A DNA stretch of 64,000 nt from Streptomyces sp. CB01373. Lineage in GTDB: Bacteria > Actinomycetota > Actinomycetes > Streptomycetales > Streptomycetaceae. Within the stretch, counting starts at the first letter, position 1. Every line of letters begins with the position of its first letter. The DNA lies in NCBI RefSeq assembly GCF_002803075.1, contig NZ_NNBK01000012.1:469747-533746 (forward strand). Direction: 5' to 3'. A program made the translations under genes and the position numbers. The notes beneath the pieces are model-generated. The model made no database searches and was not told the origin of the DNA. It saw only the letters and a program-made list of their open reading frames with translations. Below, one piece after another: positions 34,344 to 43,930 of the stretch.

Positions 34344-36521
34344 TCAGCCGGTGACCGGATCCAGCATGCGGCTGCGCTCACCGCTCCACGAGATGGCCAA
34401 CGCGTCCCGGGGCCGCGTGCACGCCACGAACAGCAGACAGTACTCGGCGAGCAGATCCGACTGGTGCTGGACGGGGTCGACGTCGGCAGGCGTCACCTGC
34501 GGGGCGAACGGCAGGACGCTCGACGTCACTCCCACGACGGCCACACACCGGAACTCCAGCCCCTTCATCGCGTGCATGGTGGCCACGCGGACTCCGGACA
34601 CGTCGGGACCCGGATTGTCCTTGACCGCGACCGCCGCTATGTGCTCCCGGCGCAGACGAGTGATGACCGCGTCCACGAGTGTGTTGAACCGGGCGCACAC
34701 CGCCACCTCGGACGGCTTGACACCGTCCTGGTCGATCCAGGTCCGGACCTGTTCGACCAGGGCCCGCAGTTCGTCGTCCTGGCTGCCGTGTCCGCGAGCC
34801 ACCGGAACTCTCCCATGGAGCTCGGAGCGGTAGCCCCGCAACGAGTCGCGGCCGCCGTCCTCCTCGTCGTCCTCACCGAGCCGGCCCACCGGCTGACCAT
34901 CGAGAAGCGCGGTGGACCAGCGCAGGATCTGCTCGGTGCTGCGGTAGTTGACGCGCAGCCGTGCCGTACGCCCACGGACGCCGATGCCCAACGACCGCAG
35001 CGAGACCCGGGAGTCGTAGATGCGCTGATGCGGGTCGCCCACAAGGAACATGTCGTCGGACTGGGGAGCCACGCAGGCACGGAGGACCCGCCACTGTGCC
35101 GGATGGAGATCCTGGGCCTCGTCCACGACGACGTGGCGGTAGCGCGGACCGCCCTCGGTCAGAATCCGGGCTGCCTGGTCGCACAGCTGGGTGTACGTCG
35201 CCGAGTCACGCGAGGCGAGATCCACCGTGAACCGTTCCATGACGCGCCACAGCCGCGCCCGTTGCACCCGCCCGACCTGAGTGCCCCGTCCCCTGCGCAC
35301 GCAGCGCAGATACTCCTCGGGGGTGCGCAGCCCCTGGGCCAGGACGACATTGCGCAACTCCTGAGACAGGAACTGCTCGGTCCACGGGAGTTCCTCGCGT
35401 CCGATGGCGCGGGTCCAGGCGCTCTTCTCGGCGGCGGAGGACAGGGGCTTCGGGGCGCTGCCGCGCGCCTCCCGGACCACCCGGGCCGCCAGGGAGTCCA
35501 CCGTGGTGACATCGACGCGGTCCAGCAGGTGTGCGTCGGTGTCGCCGAGGAGGAGCGCCAGGTTGTCCCGCAGCGCGGCGGCCATGGCGTTGGTGAAGGT
35601 GGTGAGCAGAATGCGCTCGCCCTCAAGACCGGTACGCAGCAGGTGCCGTACCCGGTGCAGGGCGACCACGGTCTTGCCGGTGCCGGGGCCGCCGGTGACC
35701 TGGGCGGGGCCGTTGAAGCCGGGGTGGTAGGCATGGCGTCGCTGTGCGGGATGGAGGAAGACACGCCAGCGGGTGAAATCCTCGACGAGGATGCGCTCCA
35801 GTTCGCCGGGACCCGTCACCTCCACGATGCGGTTGGGCGTGTTGAGGATCGCCTCGCTGAGAGTGACCGCGGGCCGCTCCTCAGCCGTGCGGACCGTCTG
35901 CCCGCGGGGAGCGATCAGTTGCTCCCAGACCGCCTCGGCCGACCAGCCGTCCGCAAGGAACCACAGCACCTCGTACTGGTCGGCGGGCATCATGGGCGGT
36001 GCCATGACCGTCAGGTCCTCGGCGGTGACACAGACCCGGGCGAGGCGCAGGACCTGCTCGTCGATGCCGAGATCGCGCAGCACGGTGTCGGAGTGGTCCG
36101 CGAACAGCCGCGTCGGAACGGCGACCGCCTTCGTCTCGAAATAGGTCTCCATCTGTTCGAGCGCCTCGACGTTGCGCACCTCCACGCCTCCGGTGGCGCC
36201 GTTGACCGAGTAGGCGCGTTTGCAGGCCCAGTTGATGGCCTCGTCGTGGGGAGCGACCCTGAGCAGGATGAAAAGCTCGCTGCCGTCGTCGGGGGCCAGC
36301 AGGACACCGCGGTAGAACTTGGTGATGCGGATGGTGCGGATCCGGGGGTCCCGCGACCGCTCGAGCTTCTCCAGGTGCATGCCCTTGCTGGCGTGGAGTT
36401 GGGGAACCGTCATGCTCCGGAACATCTGGATCGCGTCGCCGACTTCCTTCTGGACGGGTCTCTGCAGGGAGATGAGGTCCGCGACGAAGTCGTCGGAGAG
36501 GGCGAGGCGGGGCATGGGCAT
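34344..36521 (-). CDS. UvrD-like SF1 helicase with RelE-like N-terminal domain
   Basis: This is a 725-residue protein. Residues 1-100 resemble a RelE/ParE toxin fold: LISLQRPVQKEVGDAIQMF, then KLERSRDPRIRTIRITKFYR and ELFILLRVAPHDEAINWA. The helicase part has Walker A TGGPGTGKTVVALHR (about 275), VVVDEAQDLHPAQW (about 465), FLVGDPHQRIYD, NYRSTEQILRW, TMHAMKGLEF and FVACTRPRDAL, a complete set of SF1A motifs. The C-terminus is shorter than UvrD or PcrA. The fusion suggests that RNA or ribosome contact by the RelE-like fold is combined with translocation on DNA. The gene is divergent from drmA, with 172 bp between them, so both could respond to one control region. It converges on the giant helicase gene. 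Confidence 0.88.
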   Translation of the reverse strand: MPMPRLALSDDFVADLISLQRPVQKEVGDAIQMFRSMTVPQLHASKGMHLEKLERSRDPRIRTIRITKFYRGVLLAPDDGSELFILLRVAPHDEAINWACKRAYSVNGATGGVEVRNVEALEQMETYFETKAVAVPTRLFADHSDTVLRDLGIDEQVLRLARVCVTAEDLTVMAPPMMPADQYEVLWFLADGWSAEAVWEQLIAPRGQTVRTAEERPAVTLSEAILNTPNRIVEVTGPGELERILVEDFTRWRVFLHPAQRRHAYHPGFNGPAQVTGGPGTGKTVVALHRVRHLLRTGLEGERILLTTFTNAMAAALRDNLALLLGDTDAHLLDRVDVTTVDSLAARVVREARGSAPKPLSSAAEKSAWTRAIGREELPWTEQFLSQELRNVVLAQGLRTPEEYLRCVRRGRGTQVGRVQRARLWRVMERFTVDLASRDSATYTQLCDQAARILTEGGPRYRHVVVDEAQDLHPAQWRVLRACVAPQSDDMFLVGDPHQRIYDSRVSLRSLGIGVRGRTARLRVNYRSTEQILRWSTALLDGQPVGRLGEDDEEDGGRDSLRGYRSELHGRVPVARGHGSQDDELRALVEQVRTWIDQDGVKPSEVAVCARFNTLVDAVITRLRREHIAAVAVKDNPGPDVSGVRVATMHAMKGLEFRCVAVVGVTSSVLPFAPQVTPADVDPVQHQSDLLAEYCLLFVACTRPRDALAISWSGERSRMLDPVTG

Positions 36522-36602
36522 CCTCGGGTCGCTGACGGACGGCGGTCGGGGTCCAGACTAGAGACCCGGTTCGGAGTCGAGCCATGGAGCCTCCCCTAAT
36601 CG

Positions 36603-36631
36603 TTGTGTGAACTGAGTCAACGTCTTATATT
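36603..36631 (+). promoter_or_regulatory. Sigma70-like promoter of drmABC
   Basis: TTGTGT (36603-36608) and TATATT (36626-36631) are separated by exactly 17 bp, a near-consensus arrangement that is rare in this GC-rich genome. The ATG of drmA follows about 60 bases later, with AAGGA at 36681-36685 inside a small AAGGATCCTT palindrome. Confidence 0.6.
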
Positions 36632-36693
36632 GCTCATGGCTTCGGAGCAATCCGCGTTCGCGCCCATCGGACCCGTCCGGAAGGATCCTTCTC

Positions 36694-39600
36694 ATGCCGG
36701 CCCAGCCAGCCCAGGCCGCTGTCCCGCACCCGCTGGACGAAGTTCCCCAGACGTTTCGCGCCGGGGACTCGTACACGGTGCGGGACGGACTGGTGACCTA
36801 CATTCGCCGCGACCTGCTCGGGCCCTGGGACGGAGAGACAGAGACCCTGCCGGGTGGGTCCTCCGGACCGCGCGACCGCTACCTCGTGGGCATGCTCGGG
36901 CCCCGGCCCGACACCGTCACCGCCGACCGTATCGCCCGCGCGGCCGCCCAGAGCGCGGACAGTGACTCGGGCGACGAGCAGGAAGGCGACGACACCGGCC
37001 TCCAGGACCGGCTCAGCCCGCAGGCCGCCGGCCACATATGGGCGTCGTCCATGGGACTGTCCTTCACGGTCCCGGCCTCGGTCGGCACGCTCACCGTCGA
37101 GGTCTGCTGGGGGCGTTACACGCAGTCGGAAGAGGCGACGGACCGGGGCACGACCCGCCGGGTCTGGTCGCGCGAGCCTTTCCGGCATGTGGTGGACGTC
37201 GATGTGACCGGCACAGGGAACCGGACACGTGAACTCGAGGGCGACGTGGTCGTCCTGGACGTACAGGTACGACGACACACGGGCCGGACCGGAGCCGAGG
37301 ACCTGCGTGTCGTCGAACTCGCCCTCGTGAACCGGCAGCAGGACAGCCGCGAAGCCCGCGACGCCCACTGGCTGTTCCAGACCGGGATCGACGTCACCGC
37401 GTTTCCCGACGACCAGGCAGCCGTCTTCCGCCCCGTCGACGACCCACTCGATCCGGCCAACCGCCAGAACGCGCCCGAGGACGCCGAGGATCGGCGGCTC
37501 CGCCTCCTCTACCGGGACAGCCTCAGCCACGCCAATGGCCGCAACGTGGCCGTGCACGCCCACGTGCGCGACGGCGAGCGCAACGCCCACCGCCTGACGA
37601 CCACCTGGCTCCCCGAGTACGACGCCCGGGCCACCACCGCACCGACCGTGGAGGAGCAGGACCTGCTCCGCGGGCTTGAACTGGGCATGGACGAACTTGC
37701 TGTCCTCGCGGTGCCCACCCGCCGGACCGAACTCAGCGCCGCTCTCGCCCCGCTGGCCGACGGCTACGGCACCTGGCTCGAACAGCAGCGGCGCAACGCC
37801 CGTTCGCTCCCCGAGGACCTACGGGAATCGGCCGAAGCCGCCATCGAGCAGGCGCTGGAGATCTGCGACCGGATAACGCTCGGCATCGACCGGCTGGTGG
37901 CCGACGACACCGCCCTCGACGCCTTCCGGTTCGCCAACCGGGCCATGGCACTCCAGCGCCGCAACACCGCCGTAGCCGCCGCCCGAGCCGGTCGTGAGGA
38001 CGATCCCGCCTCGTACCTGGAGGCGTACGAGGAGATCCATGCCAAGGGCAAGGCAGCGGCCAGCTGGCGCCCGTTCCAGCTCGCCTTCGTGCTGCTGAAC
38101 CTGGACTCCCTCAGCCGTCCGGGGCACCCACACCGCGGCACCGGCCGCGAAGCACTCGTCGACCTGTTGTTCTTCCCGACCGGTGGTGGCAAGACCGAGG
38201 CATACCTCGGTCTGGCCGCCTACACCTTCGCGCTGCGCCGTCTGCAGGGCACGGTCGGCTCCGGAGCGCAGGCCCGCAGCGGCGAGGCGGGCGTGGGTGT
38301 CCTCATGCGCTACACCCTGCGCCTGCTGACCGCACAGCAGTTCCAGCGCGCCGCGGCCCTGGTCAGCGCGTGCGAGGTGCTGCGCCGGGAGGAGTTCGTA
38401 CGGGACGTCCGCTGGGGCGCCACCCCGTTCCGCATCGGGCTCTGGGTCGGAACCTCCGTCTCGCCCAACTGGTTCGACGAGGCCAAGGAACAGATCGCCG
38501 AGGCCCGGGAGAGCGCGAGCGACAAGCACGCCCGGGTGCTCCAAGTGCTCACCTGCCCGTGGTGCGGGACCGGGCTGACCGCACGCGCGCACATGGAGTA
38601 CGACGAGGGACGGCGCCGGGTTCTGCTGTACTGCCCGCGCGGAGAGGGGGAGGACCGCTGCCCCTTCTCGCGGCGCGAGGCGCCCGGGGAAGGCATTCCC
38701 GTGCTCACCGTCGACGAGGAGATCTACCGCCTCGCCCCGTCACTGCTGATCGCGACGGTGGACAAGTTCGCCCAGCTCCCGTGGAACGGGTACGCCGGGC
38801 TGCTGTTCGGCAGGGTCACCGAGCTGTGTCCCCGGCACGGCTACCGCCACGACGACCTCGACGCGAAGACCGGATGCGGCGGCCGCCACAACGCCAAGGG
38901 CAGCCTTCCCGGCGTCACCGCGCAACCCGTCACCCGTCTGCGTCCGCCGGACCTGATCATCCAGGACGAGCTGCACCTCATCTCCGGCGCGCTCGGTACC
39001 ACCGTCGGTCTCTTCGAAGCCGCCGTCGACCAGCTGTGCACCTGGAGCTTCACCGACGCCCGGGGAGACCGCCACGAGGTCGGGCCCAAGATCGTCGCAT
39101 CGACGGCGACCACCAAGCGGGCCGCCGACCAGGTGCTGGGCGTGTTCGGCCGCAAGGTCGCCGTGTTCCCGCCGCAGGTCCTGGACGTCGGTGACACGTT
39201 CTTCTCCCGCCAGGTGGAGCTGAGCCGTGAGAACCCCGGCCGCCGCTACCTGGGCGTCTGCGCGCACGGCACGCGCCTCAAGGCCGCGGAGATCCGGGTC
39301 GCCGAGATCCTGCTGCTCGCGGCGCAACAGCTCTTCGACGACTACGGCAGACCGGCCGACCCCTACATGACCCTCGTCGGCTACTTCAACGCCACCCGCG
39401 AACTCGCGGGAATGCGGCGGTACATGGACGACGACATCACCACCCGCGTGCGCTCCAACGGCAGCCGCAAGGGCCAGGACACCCTGGCCGAACGCATCGT
39501 CAGCAAGGCCGGCATGCTCAACATCCAGGAACTGACCTCGCGCATCTCCTCCGCCGACATCGGCGCCGCGCTCAAACGCCTGGAAACCGAGTTCGACCCC

Positions 39601-40518
39601 GAGCGCGACACCTCCGTGCGGCGTCGCGCGTTCCTCCGCGAGTACGCGGTCGCTGTGAAGGAGAAGCGCGAACCCCGCGTCAGGATGACCCTGAGCGTCC
39701 GACAGGCCGTCGACGTCGTCCTCGCCACCTCCATGCTGCAAGTGGGCGTCGACGTCTCCCGGTTCGGTCTGATGCTGGTGGTCGGCCAGCCCAAGAACAC
39801 CGCCGAGTACATCCAGGCGTCCTCGCGCGTGGGCCGTGACGCTGCCCGCCCCGGTCTCGTCGTCACCCTCTACAACTGGTCACGCCCGAGGGATCTCGCC
39901 CACTTCGAGGACTTCGAGAACTACCACGCCACCTTCTACCGCCAGGTCGAGGCCTTGTCGGTCACCCCGTTCACCCGCCGCGCCCTCGACCGGGGCGTCG
40001 CCGCCACATACGTCGCTGCGCTGCGGCACGCCGCGTACGACGCCTCCCGCAACCTGGACGCCCACACCGTCGATCTGGACGGGCCGATCGCCCAGGACGT
40101 CGAGCGCCGGTTCCTGGAACGAGCCGAGCGCGTCGGCAATGACCGCGCCCGGCAGTACCTGAGCGAACGACTGGAACGACTCAAGGACGAATGGCGCCGC
40201 AAGCGTGACGAGAGCAGTTCCTCTCTCGGCTACCGCAAGGAGAAGCACAAGACCACGACTGTGGACGGACTGCTGAAGCGGGCCGACGGCACCCGGTGGA
40301 CCGAGCTGACCGTCGGCATGTCCATGCGCGAGACCGAGAACGAGATCAACCTTCTGGTTCCCGGTGGCGGCTTCCTCGACGAACCCTCGGGAGCCGGCCC
40401 CGACTGGAATTTCGGCGCGTCCGAAACCGGCCCGGACACCGATCACGACATGGAAGTCGTCGTTGACAGCGACGAATACGGCTCCACCGCCGCCCCGGCC
40501 AGGAAGGCACAGCGATGA
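36694..40518 (+). CDS. drmA: DISARM helicase DrmA
   Basis: This is a 1,274-residue SF2-type helicase. After a long N-terminal region come Walker A FFPTGGGKTEAYLGLAAY (about 494), a CPWCG ... C-x4-8-C zinc-like cluster (about 620-650), IIQDELHLISGALGTTVGLFE (DELH, about 758), STATTKRA (motif III) and a C-terminal RecA domain with TSMLQVGVDVSRFGLM and QASSRVGRDA (about 1041). This order, with DUF1998 and PLD genes directly downstream, is the DrmA-DrmB-DrmC core of DISARM, which restricts many DNA phages by acting on incoming unmodified DNA. drmA overlaps drmB by 4 bp. Length and motifs look intact. Confidence 0.93.
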   Translation: MPAQPAQAAVPHPLDEVPQTFRAGDSYTVRDGLVTYIRRDLLGPWDGETETLPGGSSGPRDRYLVGMLGPRPDTVTADRIARAAAQSADSDSGDEQEGDDTGLQDRLSPQAAGHIWASSMGLSFTVPASVGTLTVEVCWGRYTQSEEATDRGTTRRVWSREPFRHVVDVDVTGTGNRTRELEGDVVVLDVQVRRHTGRTGAEDLRVVELALVNRQQDSREARDAHWLFQTGIDVTAFPDDQAAVFRPVDDPLDPANRQNAPEDAEDRRLRLLYRDSLSHANGRNVAVHAHVRDGERNAHRLTTTWLPEYDARATTAPTVEEQDLLRGLELGMDELAVLAVPTRRTELSAALAPLADGYGTWLEQQRRNARSLPEDLRESAEAAIEQALEICDRITLGIDRLVADDTALDAFRFANRAMALQRRNTAVAAARAGREDDPASYLEAYEEIHAKGKAAASWRPFQLAFVLLNLDSLSRPGHPHRGTGREALVDLLFFPTGGGKTEAYLGLAAYTFALRRLQGTVGSGAQARSGEAGVGVLMRYTLRLLTAQQFQRAAALVSACEVLRREEFVRDVRWGATPFRIGLWVGTSVSPNWFDEAKEQIAEARESASDKHARVLQVLTCPWCGTGLTARAHMEYDEGRRRVLLYCPRGEGEDRCPFSRREAPGEGIPVLTVDEEIYRLAPSLLIATVDKFAQLPWNGYAGLLFGRVTELCPRHGYRHDDLDAKTGCGGRHNAKGSLPGVTAQPVTRLRPPDLIIQDELHLISGALGTTVGLFEAAVDQLCTWSFTDARGDRHEVGPKIVASTATTKRAADQVLGVFGRKVAVFPPQVLDVGDTFFSRQVELSRENPGRRYLGVCAHGTRLKAAEIRVAEILLLAAQQLFDDYGRPADPYMTLVGYFNATRELAGMRRYMDDDITTRVRSNGSRKGQDTLAERIVSKAGMLNIQELTSRISSADIGAALKRLETEFDPERDTSVRRRAFLREYAVAVKEKREPRVRMTLSVRQAVDVVLATSMLQVGVDVSRFGLMLVVGQPKNTAEYIQASSRVGRDAARPGLVVTLYNWSRPRDLAHFEDFENYHATFYRQVEALSVTPFTRRALDRGVAATYVAALRHAAYDASRNLDAHTVDLDGPIAQDVERRFLERAERVGNDRARQYLSERLERLKDEWRRKRDESSSSLGYRKEKHKTTTVDGLLKRADGTRWTELTVGMSMRETENEINLLVPGGGFLDEPSGAGPDWNFGASETGPDTDHDMEVVVDSDEYGSTAAPARKAQR

Positions 40519-42407
40519 GCAGCAACCTCAACCGCAGGGTCGGCGCGGTCCGCCCCAGCCACCTGATGTTCACCGCCGGCATCGGCTCCCTCGTCGACAT
40601 GCCGAATTTCTCCGTCCTGGTCAGGGGGCTCGACTCCTGGAACTACTCCGGCGTCACCGACTACGACATCGACGAACCCCGGCTGCGCGCCGCCGTCAAC
40701 CGGTCCCTCCAACGTTACGGGCGCGGCCAGATCGACCAGTTGCGCGCCGCGCCCTGGCTGGAGGGCGGGGACACGGACCCCAGAGGCTTCGCCGCCCAGG
40801 GAGTCGGAGTGCCCGTCGCACCGTTTCCCCAGTGGCTGCGCTGCACCGCCTGCAACATCCTGGCGGCGGTCGACTCCGACGAGTTCGCCTTCGTCAACAC
40901 CAATCCACGGGCACCGCACGAGGCACGGTTCGTCCACGACTGCAAGCGCGGGAAGCCGCTCGCGGTGGCCGCCCGCTTCACCCTGGTCTGCACGAACGGC
41001 CACCTCGACGAGTTCCCCTACACCGCCTACGTCCACCATGGACGGCCCTGTGGCAGGATGCCGCGCCCGAAGCTGCGGATGAAGGACCACGGTGGCAACC
41101 AGGCTGCCAACGTGACCATCGAGTGTGTGGCCTGCGGTGGCAAGCGCAACATCCGGGAGGCCATGGGTGAGAAAGGCCGCCGCAAACTGCCGCAGTGCCG
41201 TGGACGCCACCCGCACCTGGGCACGTACGAGCCGAACGGATGCGACCGCGACCCGGTCCTCATGGTCGCGGGCGCGTCCAACCAGTGGTTCCCGCTCACC
41301 CTCAGCGCCCTGGCCCTGCCCAAGGGACAGGGCGGGGACATCGACAAGCTGCTCGAAGACCACTGGCCCGAACTGCGGACCATCACGGACCGGGGCCAGC
41401 TCGACTTCATGGCCGGCCTGCCCGCGTACGGGTTCCTGAAGGAGTTCGACGCCGATGCGGTCTTCGCGGCCGTCGTGGCGCGCAAGCAGGGCAGTGAGGG
41501 GCCCGCACCCTCCGCACCGGAGGTCCAGGCTGATCTTTTCGGCCCTGAATGGGACGCGCTTTCCGGCCCCGTCCCGACGCCCAGCGACGACTTCGCTCTG
41601 CGCCAGGTCGCCGTTCCCGCCCACCTGGGCGACTTCTTCTCCGACCTCCGTCAGGTCGAGCGGCTGCGCGAGGCACGCGCCCTGATCGGGTTCACCCGGC
41701 TCGACGCCCCCGATCCCGAGTCGCCGGAGATCGCCACCCGCGTGGAGCTGTCCCGCGGCAGACAAAGGTGGGTACCGGCCAGTGAGGTGCGCGGCGAGGG
41801 CATCTTCCTGCGGCTCCGGGACGACCTGATGGCAGATTGGGTTGCCCGCATGGAGAAGTCACCGCAGATGGAGGCGCATCGGGAGGCGTACGGCCGCTTC
41901 CGCGTCAACCGCAAGTCGGACCGCATGACCAGCGACTTCGACCCCCACCAAGGCTGGCCTGGGCCCAGGTACATCGCCCTGCACACCCTCTCCCATCTAC
42001 TGATCCGCACCATCGCCCTGGAGTGCGGCTACAACTCGGCCTCCCTCGCCGAGCGGATCTACGCGGGAGACGACCAGAACCCGCGAACGGGCATCCTCAT
42101 CTACACGGCCGTTCCGGACTCCGAGGGAACGCTCGGAGGCCTGGTCTCACTCGCCGAGGAGCGTGAGTTCGAGCGGATCGTACGACGTGCCCTGGCGGAT
42201 GCCGGGCACTGCTCTGCCGACCCGCTCTGCTCCGAGCGTCTGCCGCACGACCCCGAGGACTACCTCCATGGAGCCGCGTGCCACGTCTGCCTCTTCGTGT
42301 CGGAAACCACCTGCGAACGCGGCAACCGGTTCCTGGACCGCCGCTTCCTCGCTCCGCTGTCCGGTGAGAAGGAACCGGTGCTGACGCCGACCGGCCTGCT
42401 GCCGTGA
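40515..42407 (+). CDS. drmB: DISARM protein DrmB (DUF1998)
   Basis: This 630-residue protein starts at an ATG overlapping the drmA stop (ATGA). The N-terminus has GAVRPSHLMFTAGIGSLVDM, typical of DrmB. Paired cysteines form two probable zinc sites (RCTACN and IECVACGGKRN with a later C). The DUF1998 region is at the C-terminus: ECGYNSASLAERIYAG, then GAACHVCLFVSETTCERGNR, where the cysteines and RN-LDR segment are the family hallmark. DrmB forms a complex with DrmA that loads on DNA with a 5' end and stays autoinhibited until triggered. All expected blocks are present. The stop overlaps drmC. Confidence 0.93.
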   Translation: MSSNLNRRVGAVRPSHLMFTAGIGSLVDMPNFSVLVRGLDSWNYSGVTDYDIDEPRLRAAVNRSLQRYGRGQIDQLRAAPWLEGGDTDPRGFAAQGVGVPVAPFPQWLRCTACNILAAVDSDEFAFVNTNPRAPHEARFVHDCKRGKPLAVAARFTLVCTNGHLDEFPYTAYVHHGRPCGRMPRPKLRMKDHGGNQAANVTIECVACGGKRNIREAMGEKGRRKLPQCRGRHPHLGTYEPNGCDRDPVLMVAGASNQWFPLTLSALALPKGQGGDIDKLLEDHWPELRTITDRGQLDFMAGLPAYGFLKEFDADAVFAAVVARKQGSEGPAPSAPEVQADLFGPEWDALSGPVPTPSDDFALRQVAVPAHLGDFFSDLRQVERLREARALIGFTRLDAPDPESPEIATRVELSRGRQRWVPASEVRGEGIFLRLRDDLMADWVARMEKSPQMEAHREAYGRFRVNRKSDRMTSDFDPHQGWPGPRYIALHTLSHLLIRTIALECGYNSASLAERIYAGDDQNPRTGILIYTAVPDSEGTLGGLVSLAEEREFERIVRRALADAGHCSADPLCSERLPHDPEDYLHGAACHVCLFVSETTCERGNRFLDRRFLAPLSGEKEPVLTPTGLLP

Positions 42408-43198
42408 GCCGGCACCGGTTCGAGGCCGCCGTCGAGGCCGCGGTGGCGGCCCTCGGACTGTCCCGAGGCAAGGACCTGGTTGGCCTGCTGGCGCAACGAC
42501 GTTCCAAGGAAAGGGCGTTGGCCGAGCTCGCGACCCCGGGAGTCGGTGTTGCCGTCGCCGAGGTGTACGACGCCATGGAAGCGGAGTCGGTCCCGCAGGC
42601 CGAGGCGGCCGCCTATGTGCGGGGATATGTCGCCGCCTTGCTGCGGGCGCGGGACACCGTCCAGGTCCGCACCGTGTGGAGCGGGCCCTCGACACCGGCC
42701 GTCCCGGTGCGTGCCACAGCCCAGGTACTCGTCGAGGTCATCGACCAGGCCCGCGAGGAGCTGCTGGCCATGACCTACGCGGCCCGCCCGTACCCGGCGC
42801 TGACGCGTGCTCTGGCCGAGGCCACGTCCCGGGGCGTGGAGACACACATCGTGGTCGAGACACTGGCCGGCGCGCGCGGTCTTCTCTCGGGGCGGGAACC
42901 GGCCGAAGCGTTCGCCTCCGTACCCGGCCTGCGTCTCTGGCACTGGGCACGTGACCGGTCCGCGCATGTCCGGTCACGTCAGCACGCGAAACTCGCGGTC
43001 GCCGACCGTCGCACCCTCTTCGTGGGCAGCGCCAATCTCACTGAGTCCGCATCACGACGCAACATCGAGGCTGGAGTCCTTGTGAGCGGTGGTGAAGCAC
43101 CTCGACGCGCGGCGGAGCATGTCGTCGAGCTGCAACGGCTGGGGGTACTCCAGCCCATGGATGCCGTGGGACGCAAATCAGCGTCCCGTCGTCCGTGA
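42404..43198 (+). CDS. drmC: DISARM phospholipase D-like nuclease DrmC
   Basis: This 264-residue protein begins at a GTG overlapping the drmB stop (GTGA). The PLD catalytic motif is RQHAKLAVADRRTLFVGSANLTESASRRNIEAGV, a single HxK(x)4D-type motif with the trailing GSANLT, so activity would need a dimer. The N-terminal half is helical and binds partners in the family. DrmC is dispensable for some DISARM functions in studied systems. Order, overlaps and spacing match known drmABC operons. The gene is followed by a perfect rho-independent terminator. Confidence 0.92.
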   Translation: MSRHRFEAAVEAAVAALGLSRGKDLVGLLAQRRSKERALAELATPGVGVAVAEVYDAMEAESVPQAEAAAYVRGYVAALLRARDTVQVRTVWSGPSTPAVPVRATAQVLVEVIDQAREELLAMTYAARPYPALTRALAEATSRGVETHIVVETLAGARGLLSGREPAEAFASVPGLRLWHWARDRSAHVRSRQHAKLAVADRRTLFVGSANLTESASRRNIEAGVLVSGGEAPRRAAEHVVELQRLGVLQPMDAVGRKSASRRP

Positions 43199-43231
43199 CC
43201 GCGAACATGCTGAGTCGAAGGACATGCGCAT

Positions 43232-43268
43232 CCCCGCCTTCGCATAATTCGTTCGTGCGAAGGCGGGG
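43232..43268 (+). terminator. Rho-independent terminator of drmABC
   Basis: A perfect 13-bp stem (CCCCGCCTTCGCA with TGCGAAGGCGGGG) and 11-base loop is followed by a CCTTTT tract 33 bp after drmC. Confidence 0.92.
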
Positions 43269-43330
43269 CTGCCTTTTGCGTTCACGCTCAGGCGCCTGTC
43301 CCAGCACAGCCGAGCGGGATCAGCGCCCTC

Positions 43331-43930
43331 TCAGCCCTTGCCCGCCTCCCGTGCGGTGCGCTCCAGGCGGCGCCGGTGGTTCTCCCACCGGACGCGATCG
43401 CCCGGAGGGATGTTGCCGGCGCCCTGTGACAGGCCTACGGTCCCGTCGATGAGTTCCCGGACGATGTCGGCGTGGCCGGCGTGCCGCTGGGTGTCGGACA
43501 GCACGCGGACCAGGATGTGGTGGAGGGTCACCTCTCGCCGTTCCTCCGGCCACCACGGGACCCGACCGGTCGCGTCGAGCGGCAGTTGCGCGATCGTCCC
43601 GTCCGCATGTTCCCAGGCCCGCCGGTAGAGCCCGACGATCTCCTCGCGCGACTCGTCCGCGGCGGCCCACATGTCCGCGTTGGGCTCGGCGTCCTCCGTG
43701 TACCACCAGGGCGGCGGGTCCCCCCTGAAGAACGGCCGTCCGAACGTGTCGCCGAAGTAGCCGAGTTCCACGCCCGCGGCGTGCTTGACCAGCCCCAACA
43801 GGTTGGTGCCGGTGGGGGTCAGAGGGCGGCGTACGTCGTAATCCGAGAGCCCTTCGAGCTTCCAGAGCAGGGCGTCACGGGCGTCTTGCAGATAGCGGAG
43901 AAGGTTCGCCTTCGGGTCTGCTTCGATCAT
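43331..43930 (-). CDS. DinB-family protein
   Basis: This 199-residue protein has the four-helix DinB/DUF664 pattern. The first helix is ALLWKLEGLSDYDVRRPLTP, a metal-ligand histidine lies in GLVKHAAGVELGYF, and the late helix has HHILVRVLSDTQRHAGHADIVRE with two further histidines. The family includes metal-dependent thiol transferases acting on bacillithiol or mycothiol. In Streptomyces these are usually of unknown substrate but fit mycothiol chemistry. The ATG at 43930 is in frame with a clear N-terminus (MIEADPKANLL). It stands alone, just outside the defence island, after the drm terminator. Confidence 0.9.
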   Translation of the reverse strand: MIEADPKANLLRYLQDARDALLWKLEGLSDYDVRRPLTPTGTNLLGLVKHAAGVELGYFGDTFGRPFFRGDPPPWWYTEDAEPNADMWAAADESREEIVGLYRRAWEHADGTIAQLPLDATGRVPWWPEERREVTLHHILVRVLSDTQRHAGHADIVRELIDGTVGLSQGAGNIPPGDRVRWENHRRRLERTAREAGKG

